Below, piece after piece: positions 1 through 7,395 of a stretch of DNA of 64,000 nt. Source of the DNA: Rathayibacter sp. VKM Ac-2759 (lineage in GTDB: Bacteria > Actinomycetota > Actinomycetes > Actinomycetales > Microbacteriaceae); assembly GCF_009834225.1 (NCBI RefSeq), contig NZ_CP047176.1, forward strand, positions 310,001-374,000. The letters run 5' to 3'. Numbering within the stretch: position 1 is the first letter of the stretch; the number at the start of each line of letters is the position of its first letter. A program made the translations under genes and the position numbers. Under the pieces are notes generated by a model. That model worked only from the letters and a program-made list of their open reading frames with translations. It was not told the origin of the DNA and ran no database searches.

Positions 1-77
1 GGCTCGGCTACGTCTTCGACACCACCAGCGCGTCGGCCGAGAAGGTCGCCGAGATCGTCGCGTACGAGAAGGCCTAG
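1..77 (+). CDS. C-terminal end of an unidentified protein (partial)
   Basis: Reading from position 3 the frame is open to the TAG at 75-77 and ends in GYVFDTTSASAEKVAEIVAYEKA-like residues. It begins before the window, so only about 24 residues are visible. The alternating Ala/Glu/Lys pattern looks like a C-terminal amphipathic helix, but that is not enough to name a family. It lies 72 bp upstream of the GntR-type regulator in the same direction, so it could belong to the same catabolic locus. No function is claimed. Confidence 0.5.
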   Translation, partial: LGYVFDTTSASAEKVAEIVAYEKA

Positions 78-149
78 CTCTTCAGGGACGGACGCCCGCG
101 ACTGCGTATGCTGGCGTCCTCCCCCACCGTCGAAACCGCGAGGCCCTTG

Positions 150-863
150 ATGAGCGACTCCGTGTTCCGCCTCTCCGGTTCGGAGTCGATCGTGCGGCGC
201 GGACTGCGCGATCACGTCTACGACCGCGTGCTCGACGTGCTGCTCGGCCCGGGCATCGAGCCCGGCATGCGGCTGTCGATCGACGCGGTCGCCCGCGAGC
301 TCGGCGTCTCGCCGACCCCCGTGCGCGAGGCGCTCGTGCAGCTCGAGCGCACCGGCCTGGTCACCCGCGTGGCCAACAAGGGGTACCGGGTCGCGCCTCC
401 GCTCGCCGACGACCAGCTCGACGCCCTCTTCGATGCGCGCCTCGTGCTCGAGAGCGGCGCCGCCGCACTCGCCTCGGCGCACGAGGCGGCGCTCGTGCCG
501 CGGCTGCAGGAGGCGCTCGCCGAGCACGAGGCGATGACCGCCGTGGTGCGCGCCGCCTCCTCGGCCGGCGAGCTGCCGGTCGAGCTGCTGCGGGAGTACT
601 TCGCGGTCGACTGGAACTTCCACCACCTGATCTTCGAGGGGACGCACAACCCGTTCCTGATCGACATGTCCGACGCGATCTCGACGCGGGTGCACCGCAT
701 GCGCCAGACGGTGCAGACCGGCGTGAGCGACGCCGACGACGCGGTGCTCGAGCACCGGGCGATCGTCGACGCGTTCGCGGCGGGCCCGGAGGCGGCGGCC
801 GCGGCGATGCGCTCGCACATCGAGCGGGTGCGCGAGCGCTCGCGCCGCGACTCCGTGCGCTGA
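150..863 (+). CDS. GntR family transcriptional regulator, FCD domain
   Basis: Predicted 237-residue repressor of the FadR/FCD subfamily. An N-terminal winged helix (about residues 15-85, with the helix LGVSPTPVREALVQLE typical of GntR proteins) is followed by an alpha-helical FCD ligand domain. Candidate metal ligands are the D and H of DWNFHHLIF, the H of EHRAIVDAF and the H of MRSHI. An upstream ATG at 108 is in frame but overlaps a -10-like TATGCT (107-112), so ATG 150 is preferred. FCD regulators usually sense small carboxylates or sugar acids. The leftward catabolic operon at 1117-5488, with a palindrome at its promoter, is the likely target (inference). Confidence 0.85.
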   Translation: MSDSVFRLSGSESIVRRGLRDHVYDRVLDVLLGPGIEPGMRLSIDAVARELGVSPTPVREALVQLERTGLVTRVANKGYRVAPPLADDQLDALFDARLVLESGAAALASAHEAALVPRLQEALAEHEAMTAVVRAASSAGELPVELLREYFAVDWNFHHLIFEGTHNPFLIDMSDAISTRVHRMRQTVQTGVSDADDAVLEHRAIVDAFAAGPEAAAAAMRSHIERVRERSRRDSVR

Positions 864-880
864 CGCCGCTCGGACCGACG

Positions 881-1053
881 TTCGGCTCGCGGAATCCGGT
901 TCGGCTCGCAGGAATCGGGGTTCTTGGCGAGCCGAACGTGGTTTCACGAGCCGGAGGTGGGGCGGCGGAAGTGTTCGGCTCGTCAAAACCGGTTCGGCTC
1001 GCAGGAATCGGTCGATTCCGCGAGCCGAATTCGTTTCTGCGAGCCGGAGGTGG
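881..1053. repeat. Cluster of TTCGGCTCG palindromic repeats
   Basis: The intergenic stretch holds four forward copies of TTCGGCTCG (from 881, 900, 974 and 993), and inverted CGAGCCGAA copies ending at 936 and 1029. The strongest hairpin is 993-1009 with 1014-1029: 16 bp pair around a 4-nt loop, with one bulged A. A CGAGCCGGAGGTGGG block appears twice (from 948 and 1039). The arrangement is REP-like. It lies between a rightward and a leftward gene, so it could also end transcription. Confidence 0.7.
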
Positions 1054-1072
1054 GCCGGGCGGGCACGACGAA

Positions 1073-1099
1073 GGCCCGGCCGCTGTGTGCGACCGGGCC
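1073..1099 (-). terminator. Hairpin terminator after the MFS permease
   Basis: GGCCCGG (1073-1079) pairs with CCGGGCC (1093-1099), 17 bp beyond the stop of the leftward permease. There is no strong U-tract, as is common in high-GC actinobacteria. Confidence 0.5.
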
Positions 1100-1116
1100 C
1101 GTGAGGCGTCAGCGGG

Positions 1117-2493
1117 TCAGTGCTGGGCCTGCACGGTCGTCGTCTCGAGGAGTTCGTCGGCCTTCGAGCCGCGGAAGAACTTCGTGCTGAACATCATCCC
1201 GGCCGCGAGGAACGCGAAGACGCCGAGGGAGACGACTCCCCAGACCCCGCTGTCGGTCGGGTTGGCCTCGTTGAAGCCGTTGCGCATCAGCGGGGCGACG
1301 AAGCCGCCCAGGTTGCCGAGCGAGTTGATGAGGCCGATGCCGGCCGCGGCCGCCGCGCCCGTGAGGAACGCGGTCGGGTACGCCCAGGTGATCGGTCCGA
1401 CCGAGAGGAAGCTCGCCACCGCGAGGGTGATGAACAGCAGGCCGAGGATCGGCTGGCTGGTCGCTCCCGCCCACGCCGACCCGAAGATCGACAGGCCGGT
1501 GAAGATGTAGAACAGCGAGCCCCAGGAGCGGCGGCGGCGGATCGTGTTCGCGTGCTTGCCCACGTAGTAGCAGGCGAAGAGGCCGACGAGCCACGGGATC
1601 GCCGAGACGAGTCCGACCTGGAAGCCGACGTCCTGGCCGATCAGGTTCGCGACCTGCTGCGGGAGGTAGAACGTCGTGCCGTAGACCGCGATCTGCAGGC
1701 AGAAGTAGATGACCGTGAAGTACCAGACCTTCCAGCTCGCCATCGCGCGCCAGATGCCGGTCGGCCCGTCGGCCTGCCGGACGGTGTCCTCGCGCTCCAT
1801 CGCGGCCGTCAGCGAGTCCTTCTCGCCCTGGGTCAGCCACTTCGCCTTCTGCGGCGAGTTCGTCAGGAACTTCAGCGCCGCGATGCCGGCGATCACCGCG
1901 AGCACGCCCTCGGCGAAGAACATCACCTGCCACCCCTCCCACGGGGTGATCTGGTTGCCGATGCTGATCAGGCCGCCGCTGAGCGGGGCGCCGAGCATCT
2001 GCGAGAACGGCTGCGCCAGGTAGAAGATCGAGAACATCTGCACGCGGACCTTGTTGGGGAACCACTCCGACAGGAACATGATCACGCCCGGGAACAGGCC
2101 GGCCTCGGTCACGCCCAGCAGGAAGCGCAGGATGATGAACATCGTGTCGCCGGTCGTGAACGCGAACAGCGCCGCGACGATGCCCCAGGTCACCGCGATG
2201 CGGGCGAGCCAGAAGCGGGCGCCGAAGCGCTTGAGCAGCAGGTTGCTCGGGATCTCGAAGATCGCGTAGCCGATGAAGAAGATGCCGGCGCCGAGCGCGA
2301 ACGCGCCGTCCGAGATGCCGCGGTCGACCGAGAGCGCCTCCTCCGCGAACCCGACGTTGGTGCGGTCGAGGAACGCGACGAAGTAGAGGATGACGAGCAT
2401 CGGCATGAGATGCCGGGACGCCTTGGAGATGGCGGATTTCAGTGCGGGATCACGGGTGGATCCGAGGGCCGCGGACGGCGAAGGGGTGGACAA
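1117..2493 (-). CDS. MFS transporter, anion:cation symporter (ACS) type
   Basis: Predicted 458-residue, 12-helix inner-membrane permease. The N-terminus MLVILYFVAFLDRTNVGFA and the following IFFIGYAIFEIPSNLLLKRFG are hallmarks of the ACS subfamily (phthalate, tartrate, glucarate, galactonate porters). It is the last gene of the leftward operon 5488-1117, 64 bp after a tiny membrane-protein ORF. The context of a dehydrogenase, an SDR and a TIM-barrel isomerase suggests it imports the sugar acid or related carboxylate that these enzymes degrade. The substrate cannot be read from the sequence. Confidence 0.88.
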   Translation of the reverse strand: MSTPSPSAALGSTRDPALKSAISKASRHLMPMLVILYFVAFLDRTNVGFAEEALSVDRGISDGAFALGAGIFFIGYAIFEIPSNLLLKRFGARFWLARIAVTWGIVAALFAFTTGDTMFIILRFLLGVTEAGLFPGVIMFLSEWFPNKVRVQMFSIFYLAQPFSQMLGAPLSGGLISIGNQITPWEGWQVMFFAEGVLAVIAGIAALKFLTNSPQKAKWLTQGEKDSLTAAMEREDTVRQADGPTGIWRAMASWKVWYFTVIYFCLQIAVYGTTFYLPQQVANLIGQDVGFQVGLVSAIPWLVGLFACYYVGKHANTIRRRRSWGSLFYIFTGLSIFGSAWAGATSQPILGLLFITLAVASFLSVGPITWAYPTAFLTGAAAAAGIGLINSLGNLGGFVAPLMRNGFNEANPTDSGVWGVVSLGVFAFLAAGMMFSTKFFRGSKADELLETTTVQAQH

Positions 2494-2557
2494 GGCACTC
2501 TCCTTTGAGGGTTGACCAGTGGTGCGGAGGGAGGGAGGTGGCGCGAGACCCGGAGGG

Positions 2558-2668
2558 TCAGGCGCCCAGCGCGGGCAGGATCTGCGCCGCGCCGATGCCG
2601 ACGAGGAGGACTCCGACGCCGAGGAAGATGAAGCGGCCGATCGACCACGTTCCGACGAGCTTGCTCAT
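2558..2668 (-). CDS. Small single-helix membrane protein (36 aa)
   Basis: An ATG at 2668-2666 preceded by GGAAACC opens a 36-residue frame ending at 2558. The product starts MSKLVGTWSIGRFIFLGVGV and continues with a hydrophobic LLVGIGAAQILPALGA, so residues about 12-34 form one transmembrane helix. It sits in the 238-bp gap between the SDR and the MFS permease of the same leftward operon. This gap would otherwise be unexplained. It may be an accessory subunit of the permease, but that is inference. No family is recognised and the ORF is too short for most gene callers. Confidence 0.55.
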   Translation of the reverse strand: MSKLVGTWSIGRFIFLGVGVLLVGIGAAQILPALGA

Positions 2669-2717
2669 GAGGTTTCCGATCTGAGGGTCTGGGCCGAGGG
2701 GGTCGGTGCCGAGGGGG

Positions 2718-3479
2718 TCAGTGCATGTAGAGGCCGCCGTCGACGTTCAGGGTCTGACCCGTCACGAAGCCGGAGTCCTCGCTGATGAGGTACGCGATGG
2801 CCGCCGCGATGTCGCGCGGGGTGCCGATGCGGGGGAGGACGCCGTCGGCGGCCATGGCCGTCTTGCGCTCCTCGGTGAGGGTGCCGCCCATGATGTCGGT
2901 GTCGATCGGGCCGGGGGAGATCGCGTTGACCGTGATCCCCTGCTGACCGAGCTCGCGGGCGACGCTGCGGGTGAAGCCGATGACTCCGGCCTTCGCGGCC
3001 GAGTAGGCGGTCTTGCTGAAGGTGCCGCCGCCGCGCTGGGCCGAGACGGAGGAGAGGCTGACGACGCGGCCGACTCCGCGGGTCACCATCGACTCGACCG
3101 CGCGGCGGGTGGTGAAGTGCACGCCGTTGAGGTTGATGTCGATGACCCGCTGCCACTCCTCGGGGGTGACCTCGAGGTAGGAGACGGGCGAGGCGACTCC
3201 GGCGAGGTTCACGAGGGCGACGACCGGGGGGAGCGCCGCCTCGAGCGTGTCGAAGGCGGCGCGGACCTGGGCGTCGTCGGCGACGTTCGCGCCGGCGCCG
3301 GCGGCCTGCACGCCGTGCTGCTCGGCGATCTCGGCGGCCACCTCCTCGGCCGCCTCGGCCTGGAGGTCGATGATGCCGACGTTCCAGCCCTGCTCGGCGA
3401 GGTGGTGGGCGGAGTAGCGGCCGATGCCGCGGGGGGAGGCGGCGCCGGTGAGGACGACGGTGCGGGACTCGGGGAACAT
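2718..3479 (-). CDS. SDR family NAD(P)-dependent oxidoreductase
   Basis: A 253-residue classical short-chain dehydrogenase. It has a cofactor loop TGAASPRGIG near the N-terminus, a serine-rich catalytic strand (SLSSVSAQ) and the active-site YSAAK tetrad (Tyr-x3-Lys). The ISPGPIDTD and VTGQTLNVDGG motifs are typical of FabG-like members. The start at 3479 is chosen because the protein begins just before the first beta strand, although the same frame stays open much further upstream. It is third in the leftward operon, 44 bp after the dehydrogenase. It probably oxidises or reduces a hydroxyl on the same sugar-derived substrate. The specific reaction is unknown. Confidence 0.85.
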   Translation of the reverse strand: MFPESRTVVLTGAASPRGIGRYSAHHLAEQGWNVGIIDLQAEAAEEVAAEIAEQHGVQAAGAGANVADDAQVRAAFDTLEAALPPVVALVNLAGVASPVSYLEVTPEEWQRVIDINLNGVHFTTRRAVESMVTRGVGRVVSLSSVSAQRGGGTFSKTAYSAAKAGVIGFTRSVARELGQQGITVNAISPGPIDTDIMGGTLTEERKTAMAADGVLPRIGTPRDIAAAIAYLISEDSGFVTGQTLNVDGGLYMH

Positions 3480-3523
3480 GGGTGCCTTTCTGACGACGGT
3501 GTCGGAGGGTCTCGTGCGGGGGG

Positions 3524-4477
3524 TCAGGCGATCGGAGCCGGGCCGAGCTCGTCCATCAGCTTCTTGATCGCGACGTAGGCGCGGTTGCGGTAGGCGATGA
3601 GGTCGGCGGTGCGCTCGGCGGGCACGTCGAGGTAGCCGGCGCCCGACTTGGTGCCGAACTTGCCGGCGTCGACCAGTGCGGCCAGCGACTCCGGAGTCGC
3701 GAAGCGCTCGGGCCAGCGGGTCTGCAGCGAGGCGTAGCAGAAGGCGTAGACGTCGAGCCCCGCCATGTCGGCGATCGCGAACGGGCCGAAGACGGGGAGG
3801 CGGAAGCCGAAGGTGGTGCGGACGATCGTGTCGATGTCCTCGGGGGTCGCGATGCCCTCCTCGACGATCTGCGTCGCCTCGTGGAACAGCGCGTACTGCA
3901 GGCGGTTGAGCACGAAGCCGGTGGAGTCCTTGACCCGCGCGGTCTCCTTGCCGGTCGCCGCGACGATCTCCTCGGCGAGCGCGATCGCGCTCTCGGAGGT
4001 GCCCTCGTGCGGGATCAGCTCGACGCCGGGGATGAACGGCGCCGGGTTCGAGAAGTGCACTCCGAGGAAGCGCTCGTGGTTCGCGACCGCCTCGGCGAGC
4101 GAGCCGATCAGGATGGTCGAGGTGTTCGATCCGATGACCGCGTCGGCGCGGGCCGCGGCGCTGATGCGGCGCAGGGTCTCGTGCTTGATCTCGATCTTCT
4201 CGGGCACCGCCTCCTCGATGAAGTCGGCGTCGGCGACGGCCTCCTCGATCGACGCGGCGGGCGAGAGGTTCTGCCGGATGCGCTCGACGGCGTCCTCGGG
4301 GAACAGCCCGTCGGCGACGAACTGCGCGGTCTCGGTGAGGAGCCGCTCGTAGTTGCTGCGCGCGATCTCCTCGGAGATGTCGGCGATGACGACGGTGGCG
4401 CCCGAGAGCGCGAGCACCTGGGCCATTCCGCCGCCCATGTAGCCGGAGCCGACGACGGCGATTCTGCGTTCGGTCAT
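3524..4477 (-). CDS. 3-hydroxyacyl-CoA dehydrogenase family protein
   Basis: A 317-residue NAD-dependent dehydrogenase. The Rossmann motif is GSGYMG (G10, G12, G15), with D33 at the end of strand 2 favouring NAD. The SNTS segment (117-120) and the catalytic His in HFSNPAP (H141) are the family active-site elements, and the C-terminal helical domain includes DSTGFVLNRLQ. Length fits single-domain members such as 3-hydroxybutyryl-CoA dehydrogenase, carnitine dehydrogenase and L-gulonate 3-dehydrogenase. Because its neighbours are a sugar-isomerase-like protein and an ACS permease, a sugar-acid 3-dehydrogenase role is as likely as an acyl-CoA one (inference). Confidence 0.85.
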   Translation of the reverse strand: MTERRIAVVGSGYMGGGMAQVLALSGATVVIADISEEIARSNYERLLTETAQFVADGLFPEDAVERIRQNLSPAASIEEAVADADFIEEAVPEKIEIKHETLRRISAAARADAVIGSNTSTILIGSLAEAVANHERFLGVHFSNPAPFIPGVELIPHEGTSESAIALAEEIVAATGKETARVKDSTGFVLNRLQYALFHEATQIVEEGIATPEDIDTIVRTTFGFRLPVFGPFAIADMAGLDVYAFCYASLQTRWPERFATPESLAALVDAGKFGTKSGAGYLDVPAERTADLIAYRNRAYVAIKKLMDELGPAPIA

Positions 4478-4489
4478 GACAGTGCTTCC

Positions 4490-5488
4490 TTAGTTCGAGG
4501 TCCGCGCCGCACGGGGCAGCAGCGAGCGGATGTAGGTCTGGTTGGTGCCGCACATGCCGAGGCTGTCGCCTCCGTAGTGCTCGGCCAGGAGGATTCCGCG
4601 GAAGCCGCCCTCGACGGCATCTCGGAGCACCTGGCGGTAGTTGATGAGCCCGGCCTCCATGGTCGAGGGGACCGAGGTCGCCCACGAGCCGTCGGCCGAC
4701 TCGTCACGGGTGTAGTTCTTCACGTGCATGTAGTTGGCGTAGGGGAGGGTCTTGGCGAAGAGCTCGCGCCAGTCCTCGACGGGGCGGTGCAGGCGGATGA
4801 GGTTCGCGACGTCGGGGTTGAGGCCGACGTTGTCGAGGCCGACCTCCTCGACGAAGCGGACGGCGCTGTCGGCGGTGCCGAGGTAGGTGTCCTCGTAGAG
4901 CTCGAGCGCGAGGGGCAGCCCGACGTCGGCGGCGTGCCTGCCGAGCTCGCGGATGCGGCTGACGGCCGCGTTCCACACGTCCGGGTCGTCGGGGTCCTTC
5001 GGGCCCTCGGCGGTCCAGAACCAGAGCGCGCGCTTCTGCGCCGCGCTGAACGGCTGGTGCAGGCCGGTCGAGAAGACCTGCATGCCCCACTCGGCGGCCG
5101 CGTCGATGGTGCGGTGCGCGTAGGCGAGGTTCTTCTCCTCGTGCCCGGGCATGATCACGCTCTGGCGCTGCAGGTGCACCGAGGGGATGCCGATGCCGTG
5201 CGACTTCGCGATGCTGAGGAACTCGTCGCGCCGCGAGGGCTCGAGATCGGCGGGGCGGACGTGGCTGTCGGCGAGCTCGGCGAGGGTGAAGCCGACCTGC
5301 TCGACCTGGGCGAACATGTCGTCCCAGACCTCGGGGGCCGCGTCGTGCAGCGCGACGCCGTCGCGGCCGACCGGAGGGATGCCGTGCAGGCAGGTGGCGA
5401 TCGGCCAGGTCTCGGCGGTCCAGCTGTCGGGGTTCCAGTCGACGTCGTCCCAGGTCTGGGCTCCGCCGCTGGGCGTGACTTCGGTCAT
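4490..5488 (-). CDS. Sugar phosphate isomerase/epimerase-like TIM barrel
   Basis: A 332-residue protein of the xylose-isomerase-like TIM-barrel superfamily. Candidate metal ligands occur at the expected strand ends: E in ALELYEDTY, D in GLNPDVANL, H in MHVKNY and E in LLAEHYGGD. The ATG at 5488 has a good AGGGAG ribosome site 6 bases upstream. The longer frame to 5575 would cross the promoter palindrome, so it is rejected. It is the first gene of the leftward catabolic operon, 12 bp before the dehydrogenase. It probably isomerises or epimerises the imported sugar or keto-sugar acid. The substrate is unknown. Confidence 0.82.
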   Translation of the reverse strand: MTEVTPSGGAQTWDDVDWNPDSWTAETWPIATCLHGIPPVGRDGVALHDAAPEVWDDMFAQVEQVGFTLAELADSHVRPADLEPSRRDEFLSIAKSHGIGIPSVHLQRQSVIMPGHEEKNLAYAHRTIDAAAEWGMQVFSTGLHQPFSAAQKRALWFWTAEGPKDPDDPDVWNAAVSRIRELGRHAADVGLPLALELYEDTYLGTADSAVRFVEEVGLDNVGLNPDVANLIRLHRPVEDWRELFAKTLPYANYMHVKNYTRDESADGSWATSVPSTMEAGLINYRQVLRDAVEGGFRGILLAEHYGGDSLGMCGTNQTYIRSLLPRAARTSN

Positions 5489-5529
5489 CGGTGCTCCCTT
5501 GCACTCTGTGCGGCCCGCGTTGGACGCAC

Positions 5530-5551
5530 AAAAGATCCTATAGGAAATATA
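5530..5551 (-). promoter_or_regulatory. Promoter and candidate GntR operator of the catabolic operon
   Basis: A perfect 10-bp palindrome TCCTATAGGA lies at 5536-5545, overlapping a leftward -10-like TATATT (5546-5551). The gap to the first operon gene is about 50 bp. An AT-rich palindrome at this place in a GC-rich genome fits an operator of an FCD-type GntR protein such as the one at 150-863 (inference). Confidence 0.55.
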
Positions 5552-5587
5552 GTGCGGGATCGCCGGGCTGAACACAAGGGGCGGACA

Positions 5588-5629
5588 CGCCGATGGCGGG
5601 GACCCCCGGAGGGATCCCCGCCATCGGCG
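5588..5629 (-). terminator. Strong hairpin terminator after padR
   Basis: Fifteen perfect base pairs (5588-5602 with 5615-5629) close a 12-nt loop. It lies 13 bp beyond the stop of the leftward PadR gene, and upstream of the promoter of the next leftward operon. It has no U-tract. Confidence 0.75.
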
Positions 5630-5642
5630 GTGGTGCGACTGC

Positions 5643-6314
5643 CTACTTCAGGGTGGAGCGGACCGCTGTGCGCGCCTGATCGAGGGCGGACCGCAGGGCG
5701 GCGACGCTCTCGGGGGTGACTCCGCCGCGCGAGACGGCGGTGCGGAGCTCGGCCCGCAGCTCGTCGCGGAACTCCGTGAGGAGGACCTCGGCGTCGCGCA
5801 GGGCGAGCCGGGAGGCGGTGCGCGCGTCGGTCGAGGCGGGCGCGGTCGGTGCCTCCTCGGGGGCGGTGCCGTCCTGAGGGCGCGGCTCCTCGGCCGAGTG
5901 CTCGGGAGCGTGCTTCTCCGACGGGCCGCGGGCGTCGCGGGCGGCGCTCGCCAGGTCGGCGCGCAGGCTCTTCATCGCCTCGGCGACGCCGAGGCGCACC
6001 TCGTCGGCCAGGCGGCGCACGGAGTCGGTCAGCTCGTCCTCGATGTCGCCGAGGTCGGTCGCGCGGTCCGCCAGCTCGGCGCGGCCCGCGTCGGTGATGG
6101 AGTAGACGGTCTTGCGGCCGTCCGCCTCCTTGGTGACGAGTCCCTCCTCCTCGAGCTTGGCGAGACGCGGGTACACCGTGCCGGCGCTGGGCGCGTAGGT
6201 CCCGCCGAAGCGCTCGCTGAGCGCCTGGATGAGCTCGTAGCCGTGCTTGGGGGACTCGGCGAGGAGGCTGAGCAGGTACAGGCGCAGGCGTCCGTGCGCG
6301 AAGACGGGGCTCAC
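5643..6314 (-). CDS. PadR family transcriptional regulator
   Basis: A 223-residue PadR protein. The N-terminal winged helix (LYLLSLLAESPKHGYELIQ, then APSAGTVYPRLAKLEEEGLV and RKTVYSITDAGR) covers about residues 8-80. A long, charged C-terminal part (about 90-223) is helical and of low complexity in its middle. The GTG start at 6314 overlaps the stop of the DUF4097 gene by 4 nt (GTGA), so translation is coupled. The pair is probably autoregulated from the inverted repeat at 7233-7279. Its inducer is unknown. Confidence 0.88.
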   Translation of the reverse strand: MSPVFAHGRLRLYLLSLLAESPKHGYELIQALSERFGGTYAPSAGTVYPRLAKLEEEGLVTKEADGRKTVYSITDAGRAELADRATDLGDIEDELTDSVRRLADEVRLGVAEAMKSLRADLASAARDARGPSEKHAPEHSAEEPRPQDGTAPEEAPTAPASTDARTASRLALRDAEVLLTEFRDELRAELRTAVSRGGVTPESVAALRSALDQARTAVRSTLK

Positions 6315-7198
6315 AGCAGGCCTCCGTCGGTGGGGCGCGAGCCGGCGTCGGGCGAGCCCCAGCCGGCGTGCTCGTCGACCGGAGTCGGAGCGGTGGCGCG
6401 GCGGACCACGGTGACGTCGCCCGAGACCGAGTTGGCGGCGATGTCGATCCACTGCGAGTCGAGCGAGCCGGTGGTCGAGGTGTAGCCGCGGCCGAAAGTG
6501 CCGCGGACGACCGCGCCGTCGAGCTGGAGGGTGCCCGAGACCGTGTTGATGCGGTACCGGGCGCCGAGGCTCTCGTCGATGCGTACCGTGAGGTCACCGC
6601 TGACGGTGTTCGCCTGGATCTGGTCGGGGGTGCCCTCGGCGTCGACGAAGACGCTGCCCGAGACGCCGTCGACCGAGAAGCGGGTGAGGTCGCCGGCGGC
6701 GGTGACGTCGCCCGAGACCGTGTGCGCGGTGACGCGGCCGGTGTGGCTGCGCACCGACAGCTCGCCGTGCACGGTGTTCACCTCGATGTCGCCGTGCAGG
6801 CCGTCGAGGACGATGTCGCCGCCGACCGTGGAGACGCGGGCGTCGCTGTGCAGGCCCGAGACGAGGCCGTCGGCCGACACGGTGTCGAACTTGAGCTCGA
6901 CGCCGCGGGGCACGAGGAGGCTGACGTCGGCGCGGTCGCCGCGGCGGCCGAGTCCCTTCACGACGTCGACGATCGTGTCCCAGCGCAGCTGGATGTGGTC
7001 GATCTCGAGACGGTCGCCGTCCATCGAGATCTTCAGTGCACGGCCGTTGACGCTGTGCACCTCGACGCGGGCGGTCGGCTCGTCGTGCGCGATGACGTCG
7101 ATCTGACCTCCGACCAGGGCGATCTTGACGGATCGGACGACGTCGAGATCGACGACCTTCGATTCGCCGGCCTGAACGAGCCATTTCTCGAGCGACAT
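6311..7198 (-). CDS. DUF4097 beta-strand repeat protein
   Basis: A 295-residue protein of the DUF4097 family. After an N-terminal strand region it carries repeated segments of the type VSGDVTA, TVHGELSV, TVGGDIVL and NTVSGDLTV (about residues 95-270), which build a right-handed beta-solenoid or adhesin-like fold. No signal peptide or membrane helix is visible, so it is probably cytoplasmic or peripherally attached. The ATG at 7198 has an excellent GGAGGAGGAG ribosome site. It is the first gene of a two-gene operon with padR. Such pairs occur in envelope-stress loci of Gram-positive bacteria, but no direct function is known. Confidence 0.82.
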   Translation of the reverse strand: MSLEKWLVQAGESKVVDLDVVRSVKIALVGGQIDVIAHDEPTARVEVHSVNGRALKISMDGDRLEIDHIQLRWDTIVDVVKGLGRRGDRADVSLLVPRGVELKFDTVSADGLVSGLHSDARVSTVGGDIVLDGLHGDIEVNTVHGELSVRSHTGRVTAHTVSGDVTAAGDLTRFSVDGVSGSVFVDAEGTPDQIQANTVSGDLTVRIDESLGARYRINTVSGTLQLDGAVVRGTFGRGYTSTTGSLDSQWIDIAANSVSGDVTVVRRATAPTPVDEHAGWGSPDAGSRPTDGGLL

Positions 7199-7232
7199 GG
7201 TGCTCCTCCTCCTGCGCCCGGGTGGGCTTCTG

Positions 7233-7279
7233 ACACGCGATATAACGCGAGTTGTTGGAAGACACGATATATCGCGTGT
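7233..7279 (-). promoter_or_regulatory. Inverted-repeat operator for the DUF4097-padR operon
   Basis: Two perfect 12-nt arms, ACACGCGATATA (7233-7244) and TATATCGCGTGT (7268-7279), flank a 23-nt centre about 35 bp upstream of the DUF4097 start. The AT-rich cores are unusual for this genome. A PadR dimer site is the simplest reading (inference). Confidence 0.6.
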
Positions 7280-7323
7280 GCGCAACGGGCAACAGGGATT
7301 CAGCCCTTCGCCAGGAGAGGTCC

Positions 7324-7354
7324 TTGACCTTGACGCGGCGTCAACGCCTACCGT
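7324..7354 (+). promoter_or_regulatory. MerR-type promoter with 19-bp spacer
   Basis: A -35 TTGACC (7324-7329) and -10 TACCGT (7349-7354) are separated by 19 bp, the overlong spacing typical of MerR-activated promoters. A perfect dyad TTGACGC-G-GCGTCAA (7330-7344) fills the spacer. The TipA-like gene starts 42 bp downstream, so autoactivation is likely. Confidence 0.8.
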
Positions 7355-7395
7355 CGGACACGACACCGGCACTCCGCCGGTGCGGGGAGGTGCCG

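Noticed and set aside
864..1116. ORFs at 924-1510 on the plus strand
   Set aside because: They read across the palindromic repeat cluster and the antisense of the MFS gene, with no start signal.
1109..2508. Long overlapping ORFs on both strands of the MFS gene
   Set aside because: They are Arg/Ala/Gly-rich shadows that high-GC codon bias leaves in other frames. Only the frame with ACS motifs and 12 helices is real.
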